From positions 50,263,373-50,327,372 of the forward strand of contig OX393552.1 of assembly GCA_947650365.1 (NCBI GenBank): a stretch of DNA of 64,000 nt. The letters run 5' to 3'. The notes beneath the pieces are model-generated. The model ran no database searches. It saw nothing but the letters and a program-made list of their open reading frames with translations, and had not been told where the DNA came from. This document shows positions 10,042 through 22,156 of the stretch, piece after piece. The first letter of the stretch is position 1, and each line of letters starts with the position of its first letter. Source of the DNA: Chamaelirium japonicum (Eukaryota; Streptophyta; Magnoliopsida; Liliales; Melanthiaceae). Both the position numbers and the translations under genes were made by a program.

Positions 10042-13000
10042 TCAAGGCTTGTCCATGCCGGTATCCGCTCTCCGGCCGGAGCCACGGCCGCCGATCCTCC
10101 CGAACGGGCCCACGACGGACGACACCCCCTTGATGCTGCTGCTTCCCTCGCTGAAGTTTCGGGACCTTCTCGACCTCCTCAGCTTCGGGGAGCTGTCCTT
10201 GTCGACCTCATCCGTGGCCTTGGTCGCCACGACCAACCGGGCTATGTTGCTGCGGCAGAAGGGGCAAATGGGGGCGGTCAGGCACAAGGTTGCGGGGTTG
10301 GGCTTGTTGTGGCAGCAAAGGGCCAATGTGCAGTGGGCGCACATCTGGTGCCCGCAGTCTTCAACCTCGATGGTGCAGACTTGGTCGAAGCAGATGCAGC
10401 AGAGCTCGGTGTCGCTGGCCTGCAACATGCGATTGCCCCATTGAATCAAATCGAAACGTATTCCTAATGATAATTCGATCAATTTCTAAATAACACTAAC
10501 AGGTATATCAGCCAGGATTTGGTAATTATATGAGCAATGCTATTCAGCCATCCTGGTTTCCATCTTGATGTGGCACCTGGCCAGAACATCCCTTTGGCTG
10601 ATCACCATTCGGGTACCGCTGTGATCAGTGCCACATCAGGATGGCCCAATCTGGATGAAAGCCAGGATGGCTGAATAGCAAAGGGACGCTGTGATTGGAT
10701 GCCGCGTATTCTGTTTAAACCATTCGGGGTTAACGTTCGGGATGAATAGCATTGCTCATACACTAAATGGTTAGCATTGGATGGAATATATGTTAGGACT
10801 TCAGAAGTCTGTCCATCTACCATAGTAAAAGAATGAATGGTAAATTACACTTTACCCCCCCTTGAAGTTTGGTCCAAAATCACTCAACCCCCCGGTAGTT
10901 TATTTTGTTCCAAATCGGTCCCTATAGTTTCAAATGTTAGCACAATACCCCCTTTTGTCAACTACTAAATTTCCACTTATGCTAATTTCAATCTAATCAA
11001 AACTGAATTGAAGGGGGCATAATGTAGTTTTTAACTATAGGGGGTTAAGTGATTTTGGGCTAAACTGCATGTTTTGTTTAGCAGCTAATTATTATGTTCT
11101 CCCTATATTTACACAAGACTGTTTATTGCCTTATAGTAGGTTTATAGTTGATATCACCCCATTAAAAATGGAAATTAGATGAAGAAGAAGGCACTACCTC
11201 AGAGATGTTATCATCAACATCTCCATCCGAATGCACAGGGGATGGCGAGAAGTATGTGGTTCCTTTCAAGATCTTCTTCTCCGTTTCCCTGTTAGCGTCC
11301 ATCAGAGCCGTCTCTAACAGAAGCTTCGCATCAGGATTGAGCTCACTGATGACCTTTAATGAAGTAGGCCACACCAGCGGCTCTGCCGATGAAGGGTTCA
11401 GTAGTGCTGCACACGCTCCATGGTTTCGCTTCGATGCAATAGTGTAAGGTGTCCTCCTGCAAATATATGACAATGCAAGCTATATTGAGGATTTCATAAA
11501 TCCACAAAACCAGAGCACCATTTTAGGAAAATAACATTACACATCCTGGTTTCGCTCAGATCAGATATGAGCAGTCAAGGTGCCTTTTAACAGCTTAAGA
11601 CTGCACAGATCAAGTATTACCCATGTAAGGTTACTAGAACCAAAATGGGGAGGTTCGAGCACGATAATCATTTTATAAGAATTTGAACTAAATGAAGGAT
11701 CCTTTTTTTTTTAAAGGTAAGATTTTATTAAGAACCCCAAAATTAAAGAGAAGAATGGAGTTACAGATCCCGGCTATACTCTAGATGAGCAAGCAATGAA
11801 ACTCCCGTGAAGCCTAAACATGTAGCTATGCACAGACAATGTCACGCCAGACTAACTACTGAAATCTCTATCTAACTAACACCAAATAAACACAGAAACT
11901 AAATGAAGGATTTTATAAGAGTGTTACCCTTGAATCCTTGATGCAGGAAGGACTGAATGGTGAATAGGGATACTGTTAGGTAACCATTTCACCCAACATC
12001 GTTAGCTGTTAGGGAATGGTCGAACAATGTATCTCAGGCAAATACCCCCCTCATGCGCGGTCCACTCCCGCACGTGGAGAACTAACAAGATGTGGCAATA
12101 CTAGAATAAACAAATGGAGGTAACAAGATTTGAACCCTGGACCTCTAAGAAACCAGAGCTCTGATACCATGTTAGGTAACCATTTCACCCAAAAGCTTAA
12201 GTAGTTAGAGAATGGGCCAACAAAGAAAACAATAAAGAATACCAATAACGTAATTTACATATAACAAGAGCCAAAGCAGCATCATACAACCTAAATGTGT
12301 TGAGTAGCATAAAACACAGCATAATGCCAAGTTTCATGGAAAGAAAGTTGCAAACATGAAGATCCAACAAGGAAACAAAGCTTGAATCATTGATCCAAAC
12401 AAGGACAAATGTGGCCGGCCATTTCAAAAAAGATTCTCTATATAGAAGGCATCATCAAATGTGAAGCCATTCGAACACATCAAAACAGAACTCGAGCGAT
12501 CTAAGTCAGCTCCAATTCGAGCACCCACATCACTAATTAAGAAATCGGACTAACCTAGAGAGATCAAATAGCAAGAAACAGGCGTCTACATAAATCTGAT
12601 GCTTACCCAGATGAGTCTCTTTGAAGCCGATCGGCCCCCCACGCGAGCAATTCCCGGACGCAATCCAAACATCCTCCATGAGCCGCCAAGTGCAGAGGGG
12701 TGCTCCCCGGGCTACTGCAAGTGAGAGATCTGTTAATCTGATAATCACAAACACTTCCTTCCCCTGAACTTGAAACCAATGAAGCAAGCACATGCAAGAG
12801 GCATTGAAAGGGAGGAAGTTTGGAAAGTTACCCATACACGCCCGATGGAGCACCGACGAGAGCCCCATTGTCTAATAGAATATGGATGCAATCACTCCTT
12901 CTTTGCCTTGCTGCAAGATGCAAAGGCATAGCTCCATGCCCATCCCTAACATTCACGAATCGAGCAAATCCCCTGTAGTTCAGTATCGAGAAGAAACCGA

Positions 13001-13885
13001 TAAGAGATAGATTGATACAATCTTTCAGCCTCGAGATCTCAGGCTATACGAATCAACAAATGACGAAATGGAGGATTCAGCGAGAACCCACCAAGAATCT
13101 GCGACGGGGGCGGAGGCAGCGGCCGAGAGGATCGCCTGAAGGCAATCCGAATGGCCGTAGTACACGGCATAATGCAAGCAAGTTCTTCCGTGCAACGAAT
13201 CGAACTTCAAGATCTAGCCCAAATAAAACCAAACCCAGATCAATCTTCCCCCATATAAGAAAACCAAGATCACAACAGAAGCTAATGGTACAGAAAAGAA
13301 TGGGGAAAATGTGAACAAGGTGCGGGCTTTGCATACTTTGGCCCCAGCTTGGAGGAGCTTTTGCACGCATGTGAGCTTCCCATGCATTGCAGCCAGCATC
13401 AACGGAGTCTTTTTCAGAAGAAATCCGACGGAGATTAGTCACTTCCAGACTGAGATTTTATACAATTGAAAATCGTTGCCATGAAACCCCGGGAATCTGC
13501 AAGAAATCGATTTTATTTTTTTTGGGGGCGACCCACTTACTTGTTTGTGCCGATTGAGGAGATCAGGGTGAACGGATCGAGCTAGGAGCATCGACAGGAC
13601 CTGCAAAACGGATCGAACTCAGAACATCCGCCAATCAGGACGAGGAGATCGCCCGAGGGAAATGGAGGGAAAAGGGGGAAGAGGGACACGAGGGAACCCC
13701 ACCTCAGCGCGGCCATTTGCGGCGGCGATGTGGAGGGCGGAGAGGCGGTCATAGATGGTGGTCTGGTGGAGCATGGCGGGCTCCGACCGCAGGGCGGCGT
13801 CGACCATCTCGGAGTCCCCGGCCTGCACGGCGGTGAAGAACTCGTGCTCGTCGCTCGATCTGGTGCAGCTCAGCCCATGACCCAT
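10042..13885 (-). CDS. XB3/XBAT-type E3 ubiquitin ligase (ankyrin repeats + RING), 8 exons
   Basis: CDS exons on the minus strand, in order: 13703-13885, 13541-13600, 13337-13408, 13092-13213, 12832-12972, 12607-12714, 11198-11456, 10042-10419. All introns are GT-AG, phases join cleanly, and the total is 1323 nt (440 aa plus stop), close to rice XB3 (about 450 aa). The start MGHGLSC gives a Gly2 N-myristoylation context as in XB3, with Cys7 a possible palmitoylation site; an upstream in-frame GTG was not chosen. Ankyrin repeats occupy about residues 46-250. A C3HC4 RING follows: C322, C325, C337, H339, C342, C345, C367, C370. The tail is Arg/Ser-rich. XB3-family proteins are membrane-associated RING E3s; rice XB3 binds the XA21 receptor kinase, and Arabidopsis relatives act in root development and ethylene signalling. 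Which subfamily member this is, and its substrate, cannot be told from sequence alone. Confidence 0.95.
10531..10758. mobile_element. MITE in intron 7 of the XB3-like gene
   Basis: Inverted arms TGAGCAATGCTATTCA (10531-10546) and TGAATAGCATTGCTCA (10743-10758) are exact complements. The arm core is shared with the MITE at 55858-56030 (GAGAAATGCTATTCAG). A TA dinucleotide flanks both sides. A longer target duplication is not evident. Confidence 0.7.
10850..11075. mobile_element. MITE-like inverted repeat in intron 7
   Basis: GGTCCAAAATCACTCAACCC near 10871 and GGGGTTAAGTGATTTTGGGC near 11041 are imperfect inverse complements bracketing a C/T-rich then G/A-rich segment. The exact ends are uncertain. 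Confidence 0.45.
11701..11896 (-). mobile_element. 5'-truncated LINE 3' end in intron 6
   Basis: The 15-bp word AACTAAATGAAGGAT occurs at 11686-11700 and again at 11897-11911, flanking 196 bp. Read on the minus strand the insert ends with AATAAAATCTTACCTTT and an A run, the layout of a plant L1-type 3' end. The long target duplication and A tail identify target-primed reverse transcription. No coding sequence remains. Confidence 0.75.
11974..12222 (-). mobile_element. Miniature LTR element (TRIM/SMART type, 249 bp) in intron 6
   Basis: Two direct terminal repeats of 53 bp each (11974-12026 and 12170-12222) begin TGTT and end AACA in either orientation. On the minus strand the right-hand repeat is followed at once by TGGTATCAGAGCTCTGG (12153-12169), the classic initiator-Met tRNA primer-binding site. 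A purine run GAGGGGGG precedes the other repeat. The central part codes for nothing. At 249 bp it is at the lower limit of known LTR elements. No clear 5-bp target duplication was found. Confidence 0.78.
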
Positions 13886-14126
13886 CTTCCCGCCCTCCGG
13901 CTCCGGCACCCTCCGAACGGCGCACCAAAGCTTTATCGTGCGCCGTTCGCGGAGGAGCGAGATGGGAGTCGGGGGCGAGCGTTTAATAAGGGAAGACTGA
14001 GGATAGTGGGAGTTTCTTGTCTAAGCTTTTCCAATGGTTCAATGGTCAATTTATAAAAGACAAGAAGAGAGAGAAAATCTTTTTTTCCTATATTTAAAAC
14101 ATTAATTAAAATATAAGATTTTTTAA
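13886..14126 (-). promoter_or_regulatory. 5' flank of the XB3-like gene (leader and promoter region)
   Basis: This is the DNA upstream of the MGHG start codon on the minus strand: GC-rich leader near 13890-13980, then AT-rich DNA. I cannot place a TATA box or start site with confidence. Transposon DNA starts at about 14127, so any proximal promoter unique to the gene is short. Confidence 0.3.
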
Positions 14127-14911
14127 GGGTTATTTTGACTTTGCCCTCCCCCCCCCCCCCCCCCCAATTATGTCTTGAATTAGACTTTACCTTCCAAATT
14201 TCTTCAATTAGACTTTACCCCTCAAAACTAACACTTCCGTCAGCTCACCCCTCAAAACTTTATTTCTTGTCCATCAGCTCAACCTTCCTCTTAGATGATG
14301 ACCTTACGGAATAGTTAGTTTTGGGGGATAAGTCTAATTAATGAAAACATGGGGGGTAGAGTAGGGGTGGCAATGGGTCGGGTCGGGTTGAGACATAGGT
14401 ATAAGGGCAAAACCCCCAACCCGAACCCGACCCGTTTAATAAATGGGTCAAAACCTTAAACCCGAACCCGACCCGCCTCATAAACGGGTTGACCCGACCC
14501 GTTTAACCCGTTTACTAAACGGGTCGGGTCGGGTTGGGTTGGCTCGGGTTGGGTCAACAGAACCCATGTAAACCTGTCGGGTTGGGTCAAGACAAGTCAG
14601 ATTGGGCCGGGTTTGATCGGGTTGGCTTGGGTTAGTTCGGGTTGGCTCGGGTCGGGTCGGGTTGACACGACCCATTTAGTAAACGGGTCAAGTCGGGTCA
14701 ATCGGGTTATAAGTACAAACCCGAACCGACCCATTAAATAAATGGGTTAATCGGGTCAACCCATTTATGACCCGAATCCGTTTAGGCCAAACCCAAACCC
14801 GCTAACTTCGGGTTGGGTTCGGGTCGGGTTGGCCGGTTGGGTCAAGGATTGCCACCCCTAGGGTAGAGTCTAATTCAAGGCAAATTTTGGAGGGCAAAGT
14901 CCAAATAACCC
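14127..14911. mobile_element. Inverted-repeat element hosting a nested hAT MITE
   Basis: The left arm GGGTTATTTTGACTTTGCCC and the right arm GGGCAAAGTCCAAATAACCC are near-perfect complements. Sub-terminal TGTCTTGAATTAGAC and GTCTAATTCAAGGC also pair. T-rich DNA flanks both ends. A run of 18 C (14148-14165) lies just inside the left arm. The MITE at 14362-14860 is inserted in it. Confidence 0.65.
14362..14860. mobile_element. hAT-type MITE, TAGGGGTGGCAA family (499 bp)
   Basis: The ends TAGGGGTGGCAAT and ATTGCCACCCCTA fail to pair at most at one position, and the octamer GGGTAGAG flanks both sides exactly (14354-14361 and 14861-14868). The interior is built of GGGTCGGGT / ACCCGACCC words, so the whole can fold on itself. 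Related copies lie at 50255-50710 and 62832-63305, and a more distant one at 8938-9731. Confidence 0.9.
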
Positions 14912-15509
14912 TTTTTTTTATAAGCCGGCAGGTGGTCAGAGGATAGGGCCTAGAGCTTGGCCTCAAAAGATCCAAAGATCGAAACGGGTCCAACAACATA
15001 ACTATTATTTTTTATTAAAATTTATAATCCGTGAACACGGTATTATTTGTCTGTTTGGTTGTTTTGTAAATGTTGTATGTGTATTTGTTTGCCCACGTGA
15101 CATGTTTCATGTGATTAGTTGCAACTTTAATTGTATGATTTTACATGTAAAAGATGTATAAATTTTGCATAGTGTATATCTATTCACACACGTCATAATC
15201 ATTAACCAAACAACTCCAATATATTTGTATGTGTTTTTTTAAAAAACACACAGTAACCAAATAAGCACTAATGGCTTGGATTTGCACGTGCAAACAATAT
15301 AACAACAAACAATCATACATGTACATAAAAAAAAATACAACGACATTGAGAAAAAGTTCGCTCCACAGTGTTCACACCAAGAGTCGAACATGGAACCACT
15401 CCAACAAGAGAGAGAAAGTATGACTCGGAAAGAGAGGTACCTCTCCACTTAAAAGATTTTGGAGCAAGCTTTTCTTCCCTTTCTAAATTTGTCATAGTTG
15501 TCTCACTTC
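14912..15509. other. Gene-free stretch
   Basis: TTTGGTTGTTTTGT near 15053 and AGTAACCAAATAAGCA near 15252 could be the arms of a hAT-like MITE, but no target duplication was found. Otherwise I see nothing. Confidence 0.3.
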
Positions 15510-16789
15510 ATCCATTCTCCTGTCTTTTTTTATTTTGTTCGGCCAGACAAGTTCAGATCATGATGCTTTGCAAATCTTCACACACCAGAGAAGACAGTAA
15601 CGGAGGAAAGTTCTCCTCCCAAAATCCCTCTAACCCCGCCACGCTAGCCTCCTGCGCTAGCCAAAGAGCAGCCATGTTCCCCAACTTGTGTGTCCATGGC
15701 AGCGAGACATCCTTCAACTTTTGCCATTCCTCCAAACATGAGACCACCAAAGGCCTAACTTCCAAAGTAATACCTTTGCACAATACTAACGCATCTCGAG
15801 CAAGAGAGGCACTTGTGAATACCACCACCGAACTATACGCTCCCCTCACTAACTGATCCATCGCCCCTTGGATCGCCCATAACTCCGCCTGAATAGGAGA
15901 CTCTACCATGCATCGAAAAGAGGCCGCAGCACAAAGCTGTCTCCATGCTTATCTGTCATCACCCAAGCTCCACTTGCTACCTCTTCTCTCGGTGCGAAGG
16001 AACCATCTGTCCATACAAAAAAAAAAATCCCCCAATCGATTCTCCTCCGGTAAACCCCGAGTCGAAGCGGAGACCTTGATAAAATTTGTAATGATAGTCA
16101 TGCCCTCTTTCACTAGATCACAACTCGACTGTACCCGTTTCCCATACACCTTGTCACACCGGGATTTCCAGAGTACCCACATGTATGTAGCCAATATCTC
16201 GCTCGGCATCGGGGGCCCCCTTGTCCGCTCCCTCTTAGACCCAGGCTGAACCATATCGAGAGTAGAAATCTAACCCCGTGTTCCTTCGTACCTGATACCA
16301 AAAATCTATACCCCATCTACACCTCCAAAAAACATGATCAATGTCCTCCTCCTGCACCCGCACCAAGGGCATTCGGCATTCCACAAAACCGAAGTTGAGT
16401 CCCCCCTTCAACAAGCTCGCCGTCGGTAGGATCCCATGGACTACTTTCCATAAGAACAATTGCACTCGTGGAGGCACCTGCAACAACCACAATCTTTCTC
16501 TCTACCAGCTTGGATTGACCAGCATCTCCGGCCGTATGGGCTTCACCACGCAACGATTGAAGCATTCGGACATACCTAGGTCTTAAGTAAGCAGAGTTCA
16601 GATGAGCTTGTTGGACCCTCCACATATTAATTACCTCGCATCCATGACGACGCCTTGGTCCCATTCCAAGATTGCCACAAACCAAGAATGACCTGGTACT
16701 TCTTACGAATCCAATCCGCCCCCATTATATATGATGTACATCAAGTTTGCAATCCCCTGTTGCAGTTGAGAGTCCTCAAACGTCTGAAG
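15510..16789 (-). pseudogene. Old LINE, 3' segment (zf-RVT and RNase H domains)
   Basis: Read on the minus strand, about 16490-16240 encodes a zinc-binding RT-associated domain (PPRVQLFLWK, then C...HVFWRC), and about 15910-15555 encodes an RNase H-like domain beginning ESPIQAELWAIQGA. Several frame changes separate them. The upstream RT half of the same LINE lies beyond two retrotransposons, at 23347-23464, 32186-32938 and 33660-33905. A T-rich run near 15525 may mark the poly(A) end. It is not functional. Confidence 0.8.
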
Positions 16790-17685
16790 TGTTGGTAAAT
16801 AGAGTTCTATTCTATTAGCATGCAATGGATCAAGGAGAGTTAACTAGCTAAGGATGGGAAGCTAAGGCTTTCTACAGAGATGCAAAATAAGGGAAAGAAG
16901 AGAAGGAGAATAAAAGACTTATCGAAAGAAATGAACCGAGGCTTGTGCTTGCATAATTCCCTGAAAACTAGATCGCCGCCGTAGGATGGTTCTCCCGGCC
17001 TCCGACGATAAGCCCCCAAGGTACAACGACTTCGAGCTTCTCCGCACCAAGGAGAGCTCGTAGGAACTCTCAGGAAACTCCAAAAAACAATATCAAAATC
17101 TGAAGAGAATGTTGGGGAAGTATTGCACTGCTCACGAACTCCTTTGGTGCTCCTCCAAAGAATAATTAGAGCTCGATCCCGAGTTGTACGTCGACCACGA
17201 ATAGGATCAGCAATGGGTGTCCTCGAGCAGCCCGTCGGTCACGAACAAGTGCAGCCGTCGTTTGCTCGGGGATGAAGCAATATTTCGGCACCAAAGTGGA
17301 TCAGCACCTCCACTCTAGAAACTATTGCAGCACCTCTACTCCTTTGACTTCGGTCAGATAGAGAGAGAGAGAGAGAGAGAGTTGGAGAGAGTTGGTGAGA
17401 ATAGAGATGAAGAGAAGTGATATTCTGCATGGGTTCCAAACGCTCTGTATTTAAAGCCGGTGCTATACAACAGAACCCATGATCTCCTCTAACCTCTCAA
17501 CTAACCCCATGATCTCATCTAACCTCTCAACTAACCCATGATCTCATCTAACCTCTCAACTAACCCATGATCTCATCTCAACTGATCTGAGCTTCTGTTA
17601 CACCCGTTCCCACAAAACCCGGCAAACAGAATGAGAGATAAAAACATTCAAAAAAAAAATTTGAATTCAAAATTCAAAATCAACA
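16790..17685 (-). repeat. 3' LTR of copia-1 (896 bp)
   Basis: It starts TGTTGGTAAATAG on the plus strand and ends AATCAACA. It contains a short (GA)n near 17357-17390 and three to four copies of a roughly 30-bp repeat around CCCATGATCTCATCTAACC (about 17475-17580). It pairs with 22422-23346. Confidence 0.95.
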
Positions 17686-17697
17686 ATCCCCCACATG
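17686..17697 (-). other. Polypurine tract of copia-1
   Basis: The plus strand reads ATCCCCCACATG, so the minus strand has CATGTGGGGGAT directly 5' of the 3' LTR. copia-2 has the same word at 24596. Confidence 0.75.
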
Positions 17698-18259
17698 AAT
17701 GTTTTATTTTAAATAATAAAAAAAATATATAAAACAAAATTTGGAGTTCCATAGGAATGTGCAATCACTGAGGTGTCTTTCGACTTGAACCGCAGTTTAG
17801 AGATTGTCTGTATGGTTTACTAACTGAGTAGTGACCTAAGTCTTGAACTGCTCAGTTTGGATAGTAGACCTAGTCAACAGGCAACTCACACATCCTTAAA
17901 TCATCATTGAGTTCCTCTCTCGGTTGTGCTCATTCACGACCATGAGCTCTCCCCGGTTTTAACAAGCGCTCTAGAGAATTGGCCCCAATTCTCATAGGAA
18001 GCGGCCTCACTTCCACACTCATATAGGTGCAATCTATAAAGAGTGATCTGTATCTATACACCCCACTGGTATTCCAGCTATAGATAGCATTAAGAGTCTA
18101 TGACTCAGCCTCACAGCGATACAAAATGTACTACCACATCATATGGAGAGGTAATATGCTTGGTAGCACTCCCACAAGTTCCTCGGATAACTTGTTGTCC
18201 CATTGAACCTCGTTCTTGGGATCTCCAGTCACGAAGGTTGGGTTACTGTTATCGAAAAC

Positions 18260-21200
18260 TTATTCATTCTTAGGCCTCAGCCCCATCCCCCTCGATGTAT
18301 TTAGAACTAGCTCTCTAGCTAGTCCCTTAGTTAAGGGATCTGCTAAGTTATCTTTTGACCTTATATAGTCAATGACAATTACCCCTTCTTTTATCATCTG
18401 TTGCAAAGATTTATGTCTACGACGAATATGTCGAGACTTTCCATTATAGGAATTATTCTTGGCCCTCATTATAGCTGCTTGGCTATCACAGTGAATAAGA
18501 ACAGCAGGAATAGGTTTTGGCCATAAAGGAATATCCATAAGAAAGTTCCTTAGCCATTCACCCTCCTCACTAGTCTTATTTAGGGCTATGAACTCCGATT
18601 CCATAGTGGATCGGGCTATGCAGGTTTGCTTGGATGACTTCCAAGAAACTGCACCTCCTCCAAGGGTAAACATGTACCCGCTAGTGGATTTGGTTTCCGA
18701 AGAATCCGCAATCCAATTAGCATCGCTGTACCCCTCTAGGACAGCAGGATACCTGCCAAAGAAAATGCCATAATCCAAGGTATGTTTTAAGTACCTCAGA
18801 ACTCGAATTAGAGCATCCCAATGCTCCTTATTAGGGTTAATAGTGTATCTACTGAGTCTGCCTATCGCATAGGCAATATCGGGTCTCGTGCAGTTCATGA
18901 TATATATAAGACTGCCAATTACCCTCGAATACTCAACTTGTGATACACTTAACCCTATGTTCTTCTTCAGGTGTACTGAAGGATCATATGGCGTTCTGGC
19001 AGGTCTACAGTCAAACTGACCAAACTTCCTAAAGACCTTCTCTATATAGTGGGACTGAGATAGAGCTATGCCATTAGAATCTCTCAAAATTTTGATTCCT
19101 AAAATGACATCTGCAACTCCTAAGTCCTTCATATCAAAGTGCCTGCTTAGAAGGTTTTTGGTTTTCACCACAACTTCCAAGTTGGTTCCAAAAATCAACA
19201 TGTCATCTACATAAAGGCATATGATCACGCAAGTCTGACCATTGACCTTAGTGTAGATGCACTTATCTGATTCATTAATCGAGAACCCACTCGAAGTCAA
19301 TGCTTGGTCAAACTTTTCGTGCCACTGCTTTGGAGCCTGTTTGAGACCAAAAAGAGATTTCTTTAGTCTACAAACCTTCTGCTCTAAACCTTGCACTACG
19401 AAGCCTTCTGGCTGATCCATATATATCTCTTCCTCTAATTCACCATTCAGGAATACAGTCTTTACATCCATCTGGTGAATCACAAGGCTATGGATAGCGG
19501 CTATGGCTATAAGCACCCTAATGGATGTAATCCGGGTCACAGGAAAGTAAGTGTCAAAGAAGTCCACTCCCTCTCGTTGCCTATAGCCCTTTGCTACTAA
19601 CCTCGCCTTATATCTCTCTATAGATCCATCTGCCCTAAGCTTCTTCTTGAATATCCATTTACACCCAACAGTTTTGCAACCAGGAGGAAGCTCCACTAAC
19701 TCCCAGGTGTCGTTGGATGTTATGGATTCAAGTTCACTGTTTACAGCTTCCTTCCAAAAGATGGAGTCAGCTGAGGTCATGGCTTCAACATAACTAGTTG
19801 GATCATCTTCCACTAGATAAGTGATGAAGTCAGGCCCAAAAGAAGTACCAGTCCTAGCTCGTTTGCTCCTTCTAGGTTCGTTCTCTTCCTCGTCTGAAGA
19901 GTCGATCCTACACCTAGGAACATACCTCTCGAGCGTGCTGGACTCCTGAGGCCTCTCAGACCTATCTTTATAAGGAAACCGGTCTTCAAAGAACTCGGCA
20001 TCCCTAGTCTCTATGATGGTATTATCATCTATATATGGGCTCTTAGAGTGGATAACTAAAAACCTATATGCACTACTATTATGGGCATATCCTATGAACA
20101 CAGAATCAACTGTTTTAGGACCTAGATTGGTCCTCTTGGGGTTAGGTATGGATGCCTTCGCAAGACACCCCCACACTTTAATGTGTTTATAGGAAGGCTT
20201 CCTACCTCTCAAGATCTCATACGGTATCCGCTCAAACTCCTTAAATGGGATCCTATTTAGAATATATACTGCAGAAAGTACAGCCTCCCCCCACAGGTTC
20301 GTAGGTACCCCTGAACTGATCATCATGGCATTGACCATGTCCTTTAAGGTCCTATTCTTTCTCTCAGCTACTCCATTAGACTGAGGGGAATATGGAGCAG
20401 TGGTCTGATGAATTACACCGTTGTCTTCACAGAATTTAGTGAAGTCTCCGGACTCATATTCACCCCCTCTGTCCGACCTAAGGACTTTGATCCTCTTCCC
20501 TAACTGATTTTCCATCTCAGACTTGTAGGATATAAACTTGGTCAAACTCTCGTCCTTACTCTTAAGGAGAAATATTGAACAATGTCGAGAACAATCATCG
20601 ATAAAAGTGATGAAATATTTGTTCCCTCCTCTCGTAGTGTAACCCTTAAGGTCGCACACGTCTAAGTGGATTAAGTCAAGGGTTTTTAGGTTACGCTCTA
20701 CATTCTTAAAAAGTTTCTTGGCATATTTTGCCTCTACGCATATGCCACACTTTCCATCCAAGAATGGAATACATTTAGGTACGCTACCTAAGTTAACTAA
20801 CCTTTTAAGTGATTTAGAGTTAACGTGTCCTAGTCTAGCATGCCACAGATCAAAAGACTCAGATAAATAAGCAGAAGATGAAGCTTTATTATCATTAACG
20901 AAAGAGGTTACATTTAACTTAAATAAGCCCTCATCAAGGTAATCCTTTCCCACAAAAGACCCTCCCTTAGTCAGGACAAATTTGTCCGACTCAAATACAA
21001 GCTTGTAACCCTTCTTGCTCAGCATCGCTCCGGAGACCAGATTCTTCTGGATGTCTGGGACGTGCAACACCTCCTTCAGAGTCAAAAGATTTCCGGAGGT
21101 GAGCTTCAGAATCACGTTCCCTTTTCCAGCGACTCGAGTAACCGAGGAGTTCCCCATGTACAGTGATTCTCCTTCTGCCGCAGATGTGTAAGTAGAAAAT

Positions 21201-22156
21201 GAGCTCTTCGACCCACAGATATGCCGGGTAGCTCCCGTATCCACCCACCAGTCTGTAAGGTTGCTGACTAGGTTGACCTCCGTCACCACTGCCGAGAAGT
21301 AGCCGCTCTGGGCCACGTTCGCCTCGGACTTGTTCTTCGGCCGATTAGCTGCATTGAAGCGGCACTCCCTTGCCAGGTGACCTGGCTTGCCGCAAACGAA
21401 GCAGTCTCCCTTCGACTTCTTTTTGAACTGGGGTTTGGATTGCTTGTTCTTCTCAAATAGCTTGGGAGCTTGAACCTTCTTATTGGAAGACTTTCCCTCC
21501 ACGAGGTTGGCCTTGCCCTTTATCATATAGGCTCGCTCTCTTTGCTCCGACACTCGGTTGTCCTCTTCTATACGGATTCGGACAACGAGGTCTTCCAGGG
21601 TCATCTCCTTCCTTTTGTGCTTCAAACTGTTCTTGTACTCCTTCCACGAGGGAGGCAACTTCTCGATGATAGTTGCCACTTGGAATCCCTCGCAGATATT
21701 GTAGCCCTCTGCGAGGACTTCATGGATGATAATATGTATTTCCTCTAGTTGGGAGACCACAGACTTCCCATCTTCCATTTTGAACTCCAGGAGCTTCCCG
21801 ACCACAAACTTCTTTGAACTGGCATCCTCTGTGGCATACTTCTTCTCTAAGGAGTTCCACAGATCCTTGGCGAACTTGCAGGTGAAGTACACATCATAAA
21901 GGTCAGGAACTAGACAGTTAAGGATATAATTCCTACACAGGTAGTCCTGCCTCTCCCAGGAGTCTATATCGGTCTGGTTCGAGGAACCATCCGATTCAGT
22001 AGAAAGATTAGGCTTCTCTAAGCTAATGAGATCGACAACCTTAAGGACAGTCAGATAGAATCGAAGTTTCATTTGCCATCGCTTAAAGTTCTTGCCGTCG
22101 AAAGGTTCAGGCTTCTCGCTAGACTTGCTAGGTTTCCTCTCCATCTCAGAAGTCAT
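18260..22156 (-). CDS. Ty1-copia Gag-Pol polyprotein, intact (1298 aa)
   Basis: A single uninterrupted frame encodes all copia functions. Gag comes first (residues 1 to about 245). A CCHC knuckle ([14 protein letters not shown]) lies at about 249-262. The aspartic protease active site ([12 protein letters not shown]) is at about 302. The GAG-pre-integrase LWHARLGHV is near 435. The integrase core runs about 495-660, including [12 protein letters not shown]. The reverse transcriptase has YVDDM near 980, and RNase H starts near YSDANW at about 1142. Gene order PR-INT-RT-RH defines Ty1-copia. The frame lies between the two LTRs of copia-1. I see no internal stop or frameshift. The start ATG at 22154-22156 gives [11 protein letters not shown]. 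Confidence 0.97.
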   Translation of the reverse strand: MTSEMERKPSKSSEKPEPFDGKNFKRWQMKLRFYLTVLKVVDLISLEKPNLSTESDGSSNQTDIDSWERQDYLCRNYILNCLVPDLYDVYFTCKFAKDLWNSLEKKYATEDASSKKFVVGKLLEFKMEDGKSVVSQLEEIHIIIHEVLAEGYNICEGFQVATIIEKLPPSWKEYKNSLKHKRKEMTLEDLVVRIRIEEDNRVSEQRERAYMIKGKANLVEGKSSNKKVQAPKLFEKNKQSKPQFKKKSKGDCFVCGKPGHLARECRFNAANRPKNKSEANVAQSGYFSAVVTEVNLVSNLTDWWVDTGATRHICGSKSSFSTYTSAAEGESLYMGNSSVTRVAGKGNVILKLTSGNLLTLKEVLHVPDIQKNLVSGAMLSKKGYKLVFESDKFVLTKGGSFVGKDYLDEGLFKLNVTSFVNDNKASSSAYLSESFDLWHARLGHVNSKSLKRLVNLGSVPKCIPFLDGKCGICVEAKYAKKLFKNVERNLKTLDLIHLDVCDLKGYTTRGGNKYFITFIDDCSRHCSIFLLKSKDESLTKFISYKSEMENQLGKRIKVLRSDRGGEYESGDFTKFCEDNGVIHQTTAPYSPQSNGVAERKNRTLKDMVNAMMISSGVPTNLWGEAVLSAVYILNRIPFKEFERIPYEILRGRKPSYKHIKVWGCLAKASIPNPKRTNLGPKTVDSVFIGYAHNSSAYRFLVIHSKSPYIDDNTIIETRDAEFFEDRFPYKDRSERPQESSTLERYVPRCRIDSSDEEENEPRRSKRARTGTSFGPDFITYLVEDDPTSYVEAMTSADSIFWKEAVNSELESITSNDTWELVELPPGCKTVGCKWIFKKKLRADGSIERYKARLVAKGYRQREGVDFFDTYFPVTRITSIRVLIAIAAIHSLVIHQMDVKTVFLNGELEEEIYMDQPEGFVVQGLEQKVCRLKKSLFGLKQAPKQWHEKFDQALTSSGFSINESDKCIYTKVNGQTCVIICLYVDDMLIFGTNLEVVVKTKNLLSRHFDMKDLGVADVILGIKILRDSNGIALSQSHYIEKVFRKFGQFDCRPARTPYDPSVHLKKNIGLSVSQVEYSRVIGSLIYIMNCTRPDIAYAIGRLSRYTINPNKEHWDALIRVLRYLKHTLDYGIFFGRYPAVLEGYSDANWIADSSETKSTSGYMFTLGGGAVSWKSSKQTCIARSTMESEFIALNKTSEEGEWLRNFLMDIPLWPKPIPAVLIHCDSQAAIMRAKNNSYNGKSRHIRRRHKSLQQMIKEGVIVIDYIRSKDNLADPLTKGLARELVLNTSRGMGLRPKNE

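Noticed and set aside
12153-12175. Initiator-Met tRNA gene
   Set aside because: Only the 3' acceptor complement is present, next to an LTR; it is a primer-binding site.
13619-13909. Longer first exon reading upstream of MGHG and through the donor site
   Set aside because: The upstream start would be GTG, and the read-through past 13703 ignores a good GT donor; the family start MGHG and the exon junctions fit precisely.
14370-14850. Interstitial telomere-like repeat
   Set aside because: The words are GGGTCGGGT, not the plant telomere TTTAGGG, and they are bounded by hAT ends with an exact 8-bp duplication.
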